From: Peptoniphilus sp034090345 | Lineage (GTDB): Bacteria > Bacillota > Clostridia > Tissierellales > Peptoniphilaceae | DNA: 61,998 nt | Assembly: GCF_034090345.1 (NCBI RefSeq) | Contig: NZ_JAXDSS010000135.1 | Span: forward strand, 1-61,998 | Reading direction: 5' to 3' | Shown here: piece by piece, positions 25,732-34,144 of the stretch | Numbering within the stretch: the first letter of the stretch is position 1 | Layout: every line of letters begins with the position of its first letter | Translations under genes and position numbers: made by a program | Notes under the pieces: model-generated | Databases searched by the model: none | The model's input: only the letters and a program-made list of their open reading frames with translations | Told to the model about the DNA's origin: nothing

Positions 25732-27254
25732 TGAGTCTTGATGTTAATTTGAAAAATCAATTAGCACAATATTTACAACTTCTTGAAAAAGAAGTTGTAA
25801 TTACTTTATCGGTGTCTAATGATGAAAATTCAAAAGAGGTTAGAGATTTTGTAACTGAAATTTCAGAAATGTCAGATAAGCTTAGTCTTAAAGAGGGAGA
25901 ATTGGAATTCAAACCAAGTTTTTCTCTTAGTTCCGAAGTGAGCAGCGGAGTTGTATTTGCCGGTGTGCCTTTGGGACATGAATTTGAGTCTTTCGTTTTA
26001 GCGCTTTTACAAGTTGGTGGAAGAACTCCAAAAATTTCTGAAGATGAAATAAACAGAATCAAAGCGATAGATAGAGAACTAAACTTTGAAACGGTAGTTA
26101 GTTTAAGTTGCCATAACTGTCCTGATGTTGTACAGGCATTGAACATAATGTCAGTTTTAAATCCTAATGTAAAACACACTATGATAGAAGGCGGAATGCA
26201 CAAAGAGCTTGTTGAAAAAAGAGGAGTGATGGCAGTCCCAAGTGTATTTTTAAATGGTGAGGAATTTGCAAATGGACGTATGACATTAGAGCAAATTTTA
26301 GATAAAGCCGTTGGAGAATCCGCACAAGATAAATTTGAAGGGGTTGAACTCTTTGACGTCTTAGTAATCGGCGGTGGTGCAGCAGGTGGTGCAGCAGCTG
26401 TATATGCAGCGCGTAAGGGCATTAGAACTGGAATAGTTTGCGAAGAATTCGGTGGACAAGTTAAAGAAACTCTTGGAATTGAAAATATAATAGGTACATC
26501 ATATACTGAAGGACCTAAATATATGGAAGAAGTTAGAGCTCACGTCTTGAGCTATGATGTTGCATTGATGGAAAATGCAAAAGTCGAAGATGTAGTGCCT
26601 GGGGAAATGATTACTGTTGTAACAAATAAAGGTGAACTTAAATCCAAAACTGTAATAATAGCAACAGGGGCAAAGTGGAAACTTATAGGAATACCGGGCG
26701 AAACAGAACTTAGAAATAAGGGTGTTGCATACTGCACACATTGTGATGGACCACTTTTCAAAGACAAAAAAGTAGCGGTAATAGGTGGCGGAAACTCAGG
26801 GGTTGAAGCTGCAATTGACTTAGCTGGAATGGCTAAGGAAGTGCTACTTTTAGAATTCTTACCAGAATTAAAAGCAGATGAAGTCTTACAAAAAAGATTG
26901 AAATCACTTTCTAATGTAGAAATAGTAACTAATGCTCAGACAACTGCAATATCTGGAACTGAAAAAGTTACGGGAATTGATTATACAGATAGAATTAGTG
27001 GCGAAAAAATTTCTAAAGAAATTGATGGTTGTTTTATTCAAGTGGGATTAGTTCCAAGTACAGAATGGCTTGGAGATAGAGTTGAAACGAATAGCCACAA
27101 AGAGATAGTTGTAAATAGAGAAGGGGCAACAAATGTCGAGGGAATATTTGCAGCAGGAGATTGTACAGACACTGCATTTAAACAAATTATAATTGCAGAG
27201 GGAAGTGGAGCAACAGCTGCTTTAGGTGCATTTAATTATTTAATGAGAAAATAG
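25731..27254 (+). CDS. ahpF: Alkyl hydroperoxide reductase subunit F (NADH-dependent)
   Basis: The flavoprotein that reduces AhpC. The N-terminal ~200 residues form a double thioredoxin-like domain with the disulfide CHNC (VVSLSCHNCPDVVQAL, near residue 126). The C-terminal part is thioredoxin-reductase-like with FAD motif VLVIGGGAAGGAAA, redox pair CTHC (YCTHCDGP), NAD motif VAVIGGGNSGVEAA and FAD-closing GIFAAGDCTD. At 507 residues it is a full-length AhpF. It is coupled to ahpC and closed by a terminator. Confidence 0.94.
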   Translation: MSLDVNLKNQLAQYLQLLEKEVVITLSVSNDENSKEVRDFVTEISEMSDKLSLKEGELEFKPSFSLSSEVSSGVVFAGVPLGHEFESFVLALLQVGGRTPKISEDEINRIKAIDRELNFETVVSLSCHNCPDVVQALNIMSVLNPNVKHTMIEGGMHKELVEKRGVMAVPSVFLNGEEFANGRMTLEQILDKAVGESAQDKFEGVELFDVLVIGGGAAGGAAAVYAARKGIRTGIVCEEFGGQVKETLGIENIIGTSYTEGPKYMEEVRAHVLSYDVALMENAKVEDVVPGEMITVVTNKGELKSKTVIIATGAKWKLIGIPGETELRNKGVAYCTHCDGPLFKDKKVAVIGGGNSGVEAAIDLAGMAKEVLLLEFLPELKADEVLQKRLKSLSNVEIVTNAQTTAISGTEKVTGIDYTDRISGEKISKEIDGCFIQVGLVPSTEWLGDRVETNSHKEIVVNREGATNVEGIFAAGDCTDTAFKQIIIAEGSGATAALGAFNYLMRK

Positions 27255-27258
27255 ACAG

Positions 27259-27289
27259 ACAAGGCAGGTTTAATTCTGTCTTGTTTTTT
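27259..27289 (+). terminator. Terminator after ahpCF
   Basis: ACAAGGCAG/CTGTCTTGT (27259-27267 with 27276-27284) is followed by TTTTT. Confidence 0.8.
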
Positions 27290-27417
27290 ATATATCATGG
27301 GTTAAAGAAGTTAATCTATAGAATTCTTAATGAATTAGATAGATTGATTTAATATGGTTGTGTGTTAGAATAAAAATATAATAAAATCGAAAAAATGTTT
27401 TATAAAATTGAATCAAA

Positions 27418-27531
27418 GGACATATTAAAGATGGAATAGTTTATGAAAATGAACCTATTAAACCGGATGTAGAGGTAAATATAAATCAAGGGTACGATAC
27501 TCTAATTAAATGGATAAGAGAAGATAAATAA
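27418..27531 (+). pseudogene. C-terminal scrap of an S41-type (tail-specific) peptidase
   Basis: 37 codons (starting GHIKDGIVYENEPIKPD) end in a stop. The pattern G-I-x(4-8)-P-I-K-P-D-V-E-V plus a final D-T-L-I-K-W-I helix is the ending of S41 (CtpA-like) peptidases. An in-frame TGA lies 9 bases upstream and nothing before it resembles the protease domain, so only the tail survives. It sits directly upstream of two small membrane-protein genes, suggesting that a deletion joined them to the ahpCF terminator region. Confidence 0.5.
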
Positions 27532-27549
27532 TATTTTTTAGGAGGAAAT

Positions 27550-27921
27550 ATGAAGATTAGGACTTATATAGCAACTTCCATATACATAATATTGGCTATA
27601 ATGTTACCGATAATGTTAGAACAGTCAAAAATTATTTATGATGCAAAAGTTACATATAATACTATGATACTCACAACTAGTAATTTATTATCACTATTTA
27701 TATTGGGAGTATCCATGGGTTGGGCTATAAAATGTTATTTGAAAGCACCAGTTAAAATTATTTTACTTATTCTTTCTAGTGTAACTATATTTAGTATTTT
27801 AGGAGCAATAACACAAAATTCTATTTTGATGACATATTTGATGAGATATTATCAAGTTATAAACAAACTTGTGATGTTAAATGCAGTTTTGTTGGTGTTA
27901 AGTTTTAAGAAAATAAATTAA
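27550..27921 (+). CDS. Small membrane protein of unknown function
   Basis: 123 residues with about four hydrophobic segments (residues 7-25, 42-60, 68-90 and 103-118) and a basic C-terminus (SFKKIN). No family recognised. AGGAGG precedes the ATG. It lies 14 bases before the VanZ-like gene and is probably co-transcribed with it. AT-rich codon use is like its neighbour and somewhat richer in ATA/TTA than the flanking core genes, which hints at an accessory pair. Confidence 0.65.
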   Translation: MKIRTYIATSIYIILAIMLPIMLEQSKIIYDAKVTYNTMILTTSNLLSLFILGVSMGWAIKCYLKAPVKIILLILSSVTIFSILGAITQNSILMTYLMRYYQVINKLVMLNAVLLVLSFKKIN

Positions 27922-27935
27922 TAGGAGTATAAGCA

Positions 27936-28460
27936 GTGTCAAAGGATAGAATTTGGAGAAGTATATTTAATATAGGAATACTTTTATATGTCTTAGTTTT
28001 ACTAATAATATTGTTTAGAGGATTTAACCAAAGAATGGACGAAAGAGCTTATTCGATTATACCATTTAAAACAATTTATAATTATATGAGTGCTATAGAT
28101 AAGAGAACAATTAGGTTTGTAGTTGATAATATTATTGGGAATATTGTATTATTTGTGCCATTTGGTATGTATTTAGAATCATTTCGATATGAGTCAAAAT
28201 TAATCGGAAAAGTCTATATAATATTAATAAGTAGCTGTATAGTTGAAAGTATTCAAGTTATATTTAAAGTAGGAATATTTGATATAGATGATATATTACT
28301 TAATACCATAGGGGGTACTATAGGGATTGTAGTATATAAATGTCTATTTAAACTTTTTAATAATCATGAAAAAGTTAAAAATACATTAGCGATAATTTCG
28401 TTAAGTGTATTTATGGTCTTAATCTGCTCAATATGTTTAATGAATATAATGTATAGATGA
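27936..28460 (+). CDS. VanZ-family membrane protein
   Basis: 174 residues with about four or five membrane segments. The VanZ-like pattern is visible: PFKTIYNYM, then DNIIGNIVLFVPFGMYLES, then SSCIVESIQVIFKVGIFDIDDILLNTIGGTIG. VanZ relatives include a teicoplanin-resistance accessory protein, but most are of unknown function and this one has no van genes near it. The start is GTG with AGGAG about 10 bases upstream. It ends about 85 bases before the cggR promoter. Confidence 0.8.
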   Translation: MSKDRIWRSIFNIGILLYVLVLLIILFRGFNQRMDERAYSIIPFKTIYNYMSAIDKRTIRFVVDNIIGNIVLFVPFGMYLESFRYESKLIGKVYIILISSCIVESIQVIFKVGIFDIDDILLNTIGGTIGIVVYKCLFKLFNNHEKVKNTLAIISLSVFMVLICSICLMNIMYR

Positions 28461-28545
28461 TTTGAAATTATTTTGAATGTAGTTACATAAGGTGATTTAG
28501 TGAACCTTTTTTATGTACCAAAAGTTAAATCTATATAATAATTTA

Positions 28546-28573
28546 TTGACTGATTTAAGATATGTGATATACT
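28546..28573 (+). promoter_or_regulatory. Promoter of the glycolytic (cggR-gapA) operon
   Basis: TTGACT (28546-28551) and TATACT (28568-28573) are 16 bases apart. Transcription would start at about 28580, at the edge of the CggR-like operator. Confidence 0.75.
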
Positions 28574-28578
28574 CTAAG

Positions 28579-28604
28579 TGGGAACGGAAAATGACATGTG
28601 GGAC
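28579..28604 (+). promoter_or_regulatory. CggR-type operator
   Basis: Direct repeats TGGGAA (28579-28584) and TGGGAC (28599-28604) are spaced exactly 20 bases. That is the geometry of the B. subtilis CggR operator (two CGGGAC repeats, 20 bases apart, downstream of the transcript start). The central TGTC of the B. subtilis site is here TGAC, shifted by one base. It lies between promoter and cggR, so CggR bound here would act as a roadblock, relieved by fructose 1,6-bisphosphate (family knowledge). Confidence 0.7.
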
Positions 28605-28618
28605 AAGATGGTGTAAGC

Positions 28619-29641
28619 ATGAACTTAGAATTTTTAATGGAATTTGTGCCGGAATTTCAAGATTTATTTATAAAGAGGTATGAAATACTTAAATTTATAA
28701 GAGGTAATGAAAGAGCGGGCAGAAGAACAATTGCACAAGGGATGAATATTTCTGAGAGGGTAGTCAGAGATGAAGTTGAAAAGTTAAAAAATCAAAATTT
28801 TATTTCGGTATCTTCTTCAGGGATAGGAATAGAAGAAAAGGGAAATAGATTTTTAAATGAATTGAGTTCCTTTTATCGTGAGATAAACAGTAGGCGTTCT
28901 CTTGGAATTGAAATTGAAAAGTTACTTGGAGTAAAAAAAGTTTTTGTTGTCGAGAGTGGTACTCACATTGAGACCGTTGAAAATTTGGGAGCGCAAGCGG
29001 CATCAATCTTTGAAACTATAATTTCTGAGGGAGATCTCATAGGTGTAACAGGTGGAGAGACCATATATTGTGTTTCTGAATCTATTTCATCTAAGGTGGA
29101 TAGATTAGATGTTACCGTGATACCGGCAAGGGGATCGGTTGGTAACCAAGCGAGATTTCAAGCTAACACAATTGCATCCAGAATTGCAAATAAATTAAAT
29201 GCAAAGTTACAACTTTTGCCCATACCGGAGACTGTTTCAAAACAAGCTATGGAAATTTTTTTGAGTGATAGTGAAATGAGAGAAGCTTATGAAATGTTAA
29301 AGAGTTTGGATGTTTTGCTATTTGGTATAGGTAGAGCTGATGTTATGTTGGCAAGAAGGGGTATAAATGAAGAGAAAAGTTCGAAAGTTTTAAACTGTGG
29401 AGCTGTGTCTGAAGCATTTGGAAATTATTTTAATTTAAAGGGAGATAGAGTTTATTCTCAAGAGAGTGTCGGCATAAGTTTGGATAAGTTTTTAAGCATA
29501 CCTAAGATTATAGGTGTTGCAGGTGGGGTTGAAAAAGCACAAGCTATTATAAGTATTTCAACTCTTAGACCTGATATGGTTTTAGTTATAGATGAAAGTG
29601 CAGCGCACGAGATTATTAAGGAGGTAAATTATGGCAGTTAA
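28619..29641 (+). CDS. cggR: Central glycolytic genes regulator (SorC/DeoR family)
   Basis: Represses the gapA-eno operon unless fructose 1,6-bisphosphate is bound. The N-terminal winged HTH (KRYEILKFIRGNERAGRRTIAQGMNISERVVRDEVEKLKNQ) closely follows B. subtilis CggR. The rest is the SorC-type sugar-phosphate-binding domain (VTGGETIY, VIPARGSVGNQARFQANTI, GIGRADVMLARRG). A GTG at 28598 is also in frame, but it lies inside the operator. ATG 28619 gives MNLEFLMEFVPEFQDLF, aligning with the start of the B. subtilis protein, and is preferred. The 3' end overlaps gapA by 11 bases and carries its AAGGAGG. Confidence 0.93.
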   Translation: MNLEFLMEFVPEFQDLFIKRYEILKFIRGNERAGRRTIAQGMNISERVVRDEVEKLKNQNFISVSSSGIGIEEKGNRFLNELSSFYREINSRRSLGIEIEKLLGVKKVFVVESGTHIETVENLGAQAASIFETIISEGDLIGVTGGETIYCVSESISSKVDRLDVTVIPARGSVGNQARFQANTIASRIANKLNAKLQLLPIPETVSKQAMEIFLSDSEMREAYEMLKSLDVLLFGIGRADVMLARRGINEEKSSKVLNCGAVSEAFGNYFNLKGDRVYSQESVGISLDKFLSIPKIIGVAGGVEKAQAIISISTLRPDMVLVIDESAAHEIIKEVNYGS

Positions 29642-30647
29642 TGTAGCTATTATGGGATTTGGAAGAATAGGTAGAGATGTTTTAAGAGGTTGGGCTCTTA
29701 GAGATGAAAAGAGTTTTAATATTACTCACATAGCTGATTTAAAGGCGAGTGAAAAGATAAAAGAACATGCTCATTTATTTAAATATGATTCAGTATATAG
29801 AAAATTCCCTGGCGAAGTTGAAGTTGTAGAAGATGGATTTTTAGTAAATGGAAATAAGGTTACAGTTATCGATGGAAAGTTACCAAGTGAAATGAACTGG
29901 GGAGAACTAGGGGTTGATATAGTAATTGAATCAACTGGTGCATTTACTGAATATGCAAAAGCTCATGGACACATCGAAGCTGGTGCTAAAAAGGTTATTA
30001 TTTCTGCTCCTGCAAAGGGAGATGTCAAGACAATAGTAATGGGAGTTAACGATTCAGAATATGACAGTGCTGTTCATGATGTAATTTCAAATGCTTCTTG
30101 TACAACTAACTGTTTAGCTCCTGTAACAAAAGTTATTCTTGAAAACTTTGGTATCGAAAGAGGAATCATGACAACTGTTCATGCGTATACTAATGACCAA
30201 AAAATTCATGATGCTCTTCATAAAGATATGAGACGTGCAAGAGCAGGAGCTGAAAATATAATCCCTACAACAACTGGAGCTGCTCAAGCAGTTGCAAAGG
30301 TAATTCCTGAAGTTGAAGGAATTTTAACTGGTATGGCAATGAGAGTTCCTGTTCCAACTGGTTCTGTAGTTGATGTTACTTTTGAAATTTCTAAAGAAGC
30401 TACTGTTGAAGAAATCAATGCAGCTATTAAAAAGGCTTCTGAAAATGAATTAAAAGGAGTTTTAGCATACACTGAAGAAGATATAGTATCTTCTGATATA
30501 GTTGGAGATCCTCATTCTTCAATCTTTGATTCACAACTTACAATTGTAAAAGACAGACTTGTGAAATTAGTTTCTTGGTACGACAATGAATGGGGCTATT
30601 CACAAAGAGTTGTTGATTTAACAGATAAAGTTAGCAAAGGACTTTAA
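29631..30647 (+). CDS. gapA: Glyceraldehyde-3-phosphate dehydrogenase, type I
   Basis: Oxidises glyceraldehyde 3-phosphate to 1,3-bisphosphoglycerate with NAD+. It has NAD motif GFGRIGRDVLR, active-site cysteine in SNASCTTNC (about C157), conserved THAYTNDQ-type stretch TVHAYTNDQKIHD, RRARAGAENIIPTTTGAA and WYDNEWGYSQR. An aspartate after the second strand (HIADLKA) fits NAD specificity. 338 residues, standard. Translationally coupled to cggR. A hairpin with T run separates it from pgk. Confidence 0.95.
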   Translation: MAVNVAIMGFGRIGRDVLRGWALRDEKSFNITHIADLKASEKIKEHAHLFKYDSVYRKFPGEVEVVEDGFLVNGNKVTVIDGKLPSEMNWGELGVDIVIESTGAFTEYAKAHGHIEAGAKKVIISAPAKGDVKTIVMGVNDSEYDSAVHDVISNASCTTNCLAPVTKVILENFGIERGIMTTVHAYTNDQKIHDALHKDMRRARAGAENIIPTTTGAAQAVAKVIPEVEGILTGMAMRVPVPTGSVVDVTFEISKEATVEEINAAIKKASENELKGVLAYTEEDIVSSDIVGDPHSSIFDSQLTIVKDRLVKLVSWYDNEWGYSQRVVDLTDKVSKGL

Positions 30648-30660
30648 GTTGAGATAAATT

Positions 30661-30690
30661 AGCGGAAGCTTTTTGCTTTCGCTTTTTCTT
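30661..30690 (+). terminator. Internal terminator/attenuator between gapA and pgk
   Basis: AGCGGAAGC/GCTTTCGCT (30661-30669 with 30675-30683) has a 5-T loop and is followed by TTTTTCTT, 11 bases before pgk. It would lower pgk-eno mRNA relative to gapA, or mark a processed 3' end. Confidence 0.7.
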
Positions 30691-30701
30691 ATGGAGGAAA
30701 A

Positions 30702-31889
30702 ATGAAAAAGACTATAAAAGATTTAGATTTAAAAGGCAAGAGAGCGGTAATAAGAGTTGACTACAATGTGCCACTAAAAGATGGAAAAGTTACTAATGAT
30801 GCCAGAGTAAGGGCAAGTCTTGAAACTATAAATACAGTTTTAGCGGCAGGAGCATCAGTAGTTTTACTATCTCATCTTGGAAGACCTAAAGGAAAATACT
30901 CTGAAGAGTTTTCTTTAAAACCGGTTGTGGGAGTTTTAGAAAACCTAATTGGTAAAAAAGTTAAATTCATCCCAGATGAAGAAGTTGTTTCAGATAGAGT
31001 TTTGGAAGAGGTTAGAGAACTAAAAGCCGGAGAAATAGCATTGCTTGAAAATACAAGATTTGTAGCAGGGGAAGAAAAAAATGACCCTGAGTTTGCAAGA
31101 AAACTATCAAGTCTTGGAGATGTATATATAAATGATGCATTTGGCACAGCACACAGAGCACATGCTTCAAATGTAGGAATAGCACAAAATTTACCATCAG
31201 CTATGGGATATTTAGTTGAAAAAGAGGTAAAATATATTAAAAATGCAATTGAAAATCCAAAGAGACCTTTTGTTGCAATTTTAGGAGGAGCAAAGGTTTC
31301 AGACAAAATTGGGGTAATAGACAATTTACTTGGAATAGTAGATAAGATTATAATAGTAGGTGCAATGGCAAATACGTTTGTAAAAGCCATGGGATGTGAA
31401 GTTGGGAAGTCTCTTGTTGAAGATGATAAGCTTGAGTTTGCCAAAGAACTTATTTCAAGAGCAAAGGAAAATGGAGTAGATATGATACTGCCGGTCGACT
31501 TTGTAATAGCAGAAGAATTGAAATCGGGAGTTCCAACTGAAGTTGTAGCTGCTAATGAAATTCCAAGTGATAAAGCCGCATTTGATATAGGACCGGAGTC
31601 GGTTAAGAGGATAGAAGATGCATTAAATGGTGCGGCAACTGTAATCTGGAATGGACCTTGTGGAGTTTTTGAAATAGATGAATTTGCTAAAGGTACTTTC
31701 TCAGTAGCAGAAGCTTTGGCAAATCTTAAAGACGCCATAACTATTGTTGGCGGCGGAGATTCGGGAGCTGCTGTTGAAAAGAGCGGTGTTGAGGATAAGA
31801 TTTCACACGTTTCAACTGGTGGTGGAGCAAGCCTTGAAATGTTAGAGGGTAAAGTTTTACCTGGAATAGATATAATTGAGGAGGCATAA
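30702..31889 (+). CDS. pgk: Phosphoglycerate kinase
   Basis: Transfers phosphate from 1,3-bisphosphoglycerate to ADP. Typical stretches are RVDYNVPLKDGKV, LLSHLGRPKG, LENTRFVAGEEKNDPEFARKL, FGTAHRAHAS, GGAKVSDKIGV, WNGPCGVFE and GGGDSGAAVEK (nucleotide-binding C-domain). 395 residues, standard monofunctional form. ATGGAGG precedes the ATG. Its last codons (GAGGAGG) provide the tpiA ribosome binding site, one base apart from the tpiA start. Confidence 0.96.
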   Translation: MKKTIKDLDLKGKRAVIRVDYNVPLKDGKVTNDARVRASLETINTVLAAGASVVLLSHLGRPKGKYSEEFSLKPVVGVLENLIGKKVKFIPDEEVVSDRVLEEVRELKAGEIALLENTRFVAGEEKNDPEFARKLSSLGDVYINDAFGTAHRAHASNVGIAQNLPSAMGYLVEKEVKYIKNAIENPKRPFVAILGGAKVSDKIGVIDNLLGIVDKIIIVGAMANTFVKAMGCEVGKSLVEDDKLEFAKELISRAKENGVDMILPVDFVIAEELKSGVPTEVVAANEIPSDKAAFDIGPESVKRIEDALNGAATVIWNGPCGVFEIDEFAKGTFSVAEALANLKDAITIVGGGDSGAAVEKSGVEDKISHVSTGGGASLEMLEGKVLPGIDIIEEA

Positions 31890-31890
31890 T

Positions 31891-32637
31891 ATGAGAAAAA
31901 AACTTATAGCCGGAAATTGGAAAATGAATTTAAATGCAAGTCGAGCTCAAGATATGCTAGTGGAGTTTATAGAAAAGCCACTTGCTATAGATGTTGATGT
32001 ATTGGTAATTCCGCCATTTACGTCAATACCAAAGGCTTATGAGGTGTTAAATGAAACACATATAATGTTGGGAGCTCAAAATTTAAGTGAACAAAATGAA
32101 GGGGCGTACACAGGTGAGATTTCAGCTGAAATGCTAACTGATTTAAATGTAACTCACGTACTAATAGGACACTCTGAGAGGAGAACTTACCAACAAGAAA
32201 GCGATGAATTATTAAATAAAAAAATAAAGAGAGCGTTGGAAGCAAATATTGTTCCTATACTTTGTGTTGGGGAATCTAAAGAAGAGCGTGATGAAAATCG
32301 TGCGTTGGATGTTGTCAAAGCTCAAATTGTAAATGGACTTAATGAAGTTGAAAACGATGGAAGCATAATAATAGCTTATGAGCCTACTTGGGCAATTGGG
32401 ACAGGAGATGTTTGCAGCCCTGAAGATGCAGAAGAAATGGCTAAATTTATAAGAGAAACTATTGAGGGACTTTATGGTAAAGAAGTTTCTGAAAAGACAA
32501 GAATTTTATACGGAGGTTCAGTAAAGCCAAATAATGTAGCTGAATTAATGGGAAGAGAAAATATAGATGGAGCTCTTGTTGGAGGAGCATCTTTAAAAGC
32601 AGATGATTTTGAAAAATTAGTAAATTTTGGAGAATAA
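31891..32637 (+). CDS. tpiA: Triosephosphate isomerase
   Basis: Interconverts dihydroxyacetone phosphate and glyceraldehyde 3-phosphate. Key residues are GNWKMN (Lys), IGHSERR (His) and YEPTWAIGTG (Glu), with the phosphate loop in LYGGSVKP and GALVGGASL. ATG 31891 is used instead of an upstream in-frame ATG at 31876, because GAGGAGG lies 5 bases before it and the protein then starts MRKKLIAGNWKMN like the family (248 residues). Confidence 0.95.
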   Translation: MRKKLIAGNWKMNLNASRAQDMLVEFIEKPLAIDVDVLVIPPFTSIPKAYEVLNETHIMLGAQNLSEQNEGAYTGEISAEMLTDLNVTHVLIGHSERRTYQQESDELLNKKIKRALEANIVPILCVGESKEERDENRALDVVKAQIVNGLNEVENDGSIIIAYEPTWAIGTGDVCSPEDAEEMAKFIRETIEGLYGKEVSEKTRILYGGSVKPNNVAELMGRENIDGALVGGASLKADDFEKLVNFGE

Positions 32638-32638
32638 T

Positions 32639-34144
32639 ATGAAACCTATGATGCTGATAGTCTTGGACGGGTTTGGCGTCGGCAAAGAATATGACGGAAA
32701 TGCTGCATATCTTGCAAATACACCTGTAATTGATGAACTAAAGAAAAGTGTTCCAAGTACCACACTACAAGCTTCCGGAGAATATGTTGGTTTGCCTGAT
32801 GGGCAGATGGGCAATTCAGAAGTAGGACACTTGAATATAGGCGCTGGACGTGTAATATTTCAAGATTTATCAAGAATTAATAAAGAAATATCTGACGGAG
32901 AATTTTTCCACAATAAGGTGTTGGTTGGAGAGATGGAGTCAGTCAAAAAGAATGGAAAAGCTCTACACTTGATGGGATTGGTATCTCATGGGGGAGTTCA
33001 CTCACATATGGAACACTTAAAGGCATTGTTAAAACTTGCTAAACTTGAAGGGGTAGAAAAAGTTTATGTGCATGCTATTCTAGATGGCCGTGATGTGGCG
33101 CCTGATTCAGGTAGAGAAGACTTAAGAGAACTTCAAAGAGAACTTGATATAATAGGTGTTGGAGAAATTGCAACTGTCAGTGGAAGATACTGGGCTATGG
33201 ATAGAGATAGAAGATGGGAAAGGACCATGAAGTATTACAATCTCTTGACCATAGGAGAAGGGGAAGCTTATTCATCAGTTGATGCTCTTATAGATTCGAA
33301 TTACCATAGAGAAATATACGATGAATTTGTAGAACCTGGAAAGGTAAAAGACATAACGCTTGAGGATGGAGATTCTGTTATCTTCTTCAACTTCAGACCA
33401 GACAGAGCAAGACAAATTGTAAGACTTTTAAGTGATGATGATTTTAGCGATGCTCTTCGTGCTAAATACGTTCGATTAAACGTAGTAAGCATGACACAAT
33501 ATGATTCTACACTTACTAATGTAACTGTTGCATATGGCGAATTTATACCAAGTAATACGCTTGGAGAAGTGCTTGCAAAAAATGGAAAGAGTCAGCTCAG
33601 AATTGCTGAAACAGAAAAATATGCACACGTGACATTTTTCTTAAATGGTGGAAGAGAAGTGCCTTTTGAAAATGAAGATAGAATTTTAGTTCAATCACCA
33701 AAAGTGGCAACTTACGATTTGAAACCGGAGATGAGTGCATATGAAGTAACTGAAAAGTTAATTCCTGTAATGGGGGATTATGATTTTATAATGTTAAATT
33801 TTGCCAATACTGATATGGTTGGGCACACAGGGTCAATTCCTGCTGCAATAAAAGCTGTAGAAACAGTGGATGAATGTCTTGGAAAAATAATTGAGCAACT
33901 TAAAATATTAGGCGGAGCGGCAATAATAACTGCGGACCATGGGAATTGCGAAGTAATGCTAGATGACAATGGAAAACCGGTTACATCACATACAACAAAT
34001 GTAGTGCCTATGTATCTTGTTGGAGTTGACAGAAAATTACACAGCGGAGCACTTGCGGATTTAGCCCCTACTGTGTTGGAAATAATGAATATTGAACAGC
34101 CTATTGAAATGACGGGCAAGAGTTTATTGGAGGAGAATGTATGA
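32639..34144 (+). CDS. gpmI: 2,3-bisphosphoglycerate-independent phosphoglycerate mutase
   Basis: Converts 3-phosphoglycerate to 2-phosphoglycerate with two metal ions (usually Mn2+). It is an alkaline-phosphatase-fold enzyme with LIVLDGFGVGKE, GQMGNSEVGHLNIGAGR (catalytic serine), ILDGRDVAPDSG, SGRYWAMDRDRRWER, NFRPDRARQI, FANTDMVGHTG and ITADHGNCEVM. ATG 32639 gives 501 residues and has GGAG upstream; an earlier in-frame TTG is not needed. Its stop overlaps the eno ATG (ATGA). Confidence 0.95.
   Translation: MKPMMLIVLDGFGVGKEYDGNAAYLANTPVIDELKKSVPSTTLQASGEYVGLPDGQMGNSEVGHLNIGAGRVIFQDLSRINKEISDGEFFHNKVLVGEMESVKKNGKALHLMGLVSHGGVHSHMEHLKALLKLAKLEGVEKVYVHAILDGRDVAPDSGREDLRELQRELDIIGVGEIATVSGRYWAMDRDRRWERTMKYYNLLTIGEGEAYSSVDALIDSNYHREIYDEFVEPGKVKDITLEDGDSVIFFNFRPDRARQIVRLLSDDDFSDALRAKYVRLNVVSMTQYDSTLTNVTVAYGEFIPSNTLGEVLAKNGKSQLRIAETEKYAHVTFFLNGGREVPFENEDRILVQSPKVATYDLKPEMSAYEVTEKLIPVMGDYDFIMLNFANTDMVGHTGSIPAAIKAVETVDECLGKIIEQLKILGGAAIITADHGNCEVMLDDNGKPVTSHTTNVVPMYLVGVDRKLHSGALADLAPTVLEIMNIEQPIEMTGKSLLEENV

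Noticed and set aside
25757..26422. 221-codon minus-strand reading frame inside ahpF
   Set aside because: Low-complexity Ser/Thr/Pro-rich translation and complete overlap with the well-supported ahpF.
30872..31738. Long minus-strand reading frame (288 codons) inside pgk
   Set aside because: It is a shadow of the pgk coding sequence: Ser/Thr/Phe-rich composition, no ribosome binding site, and pgk is certain.
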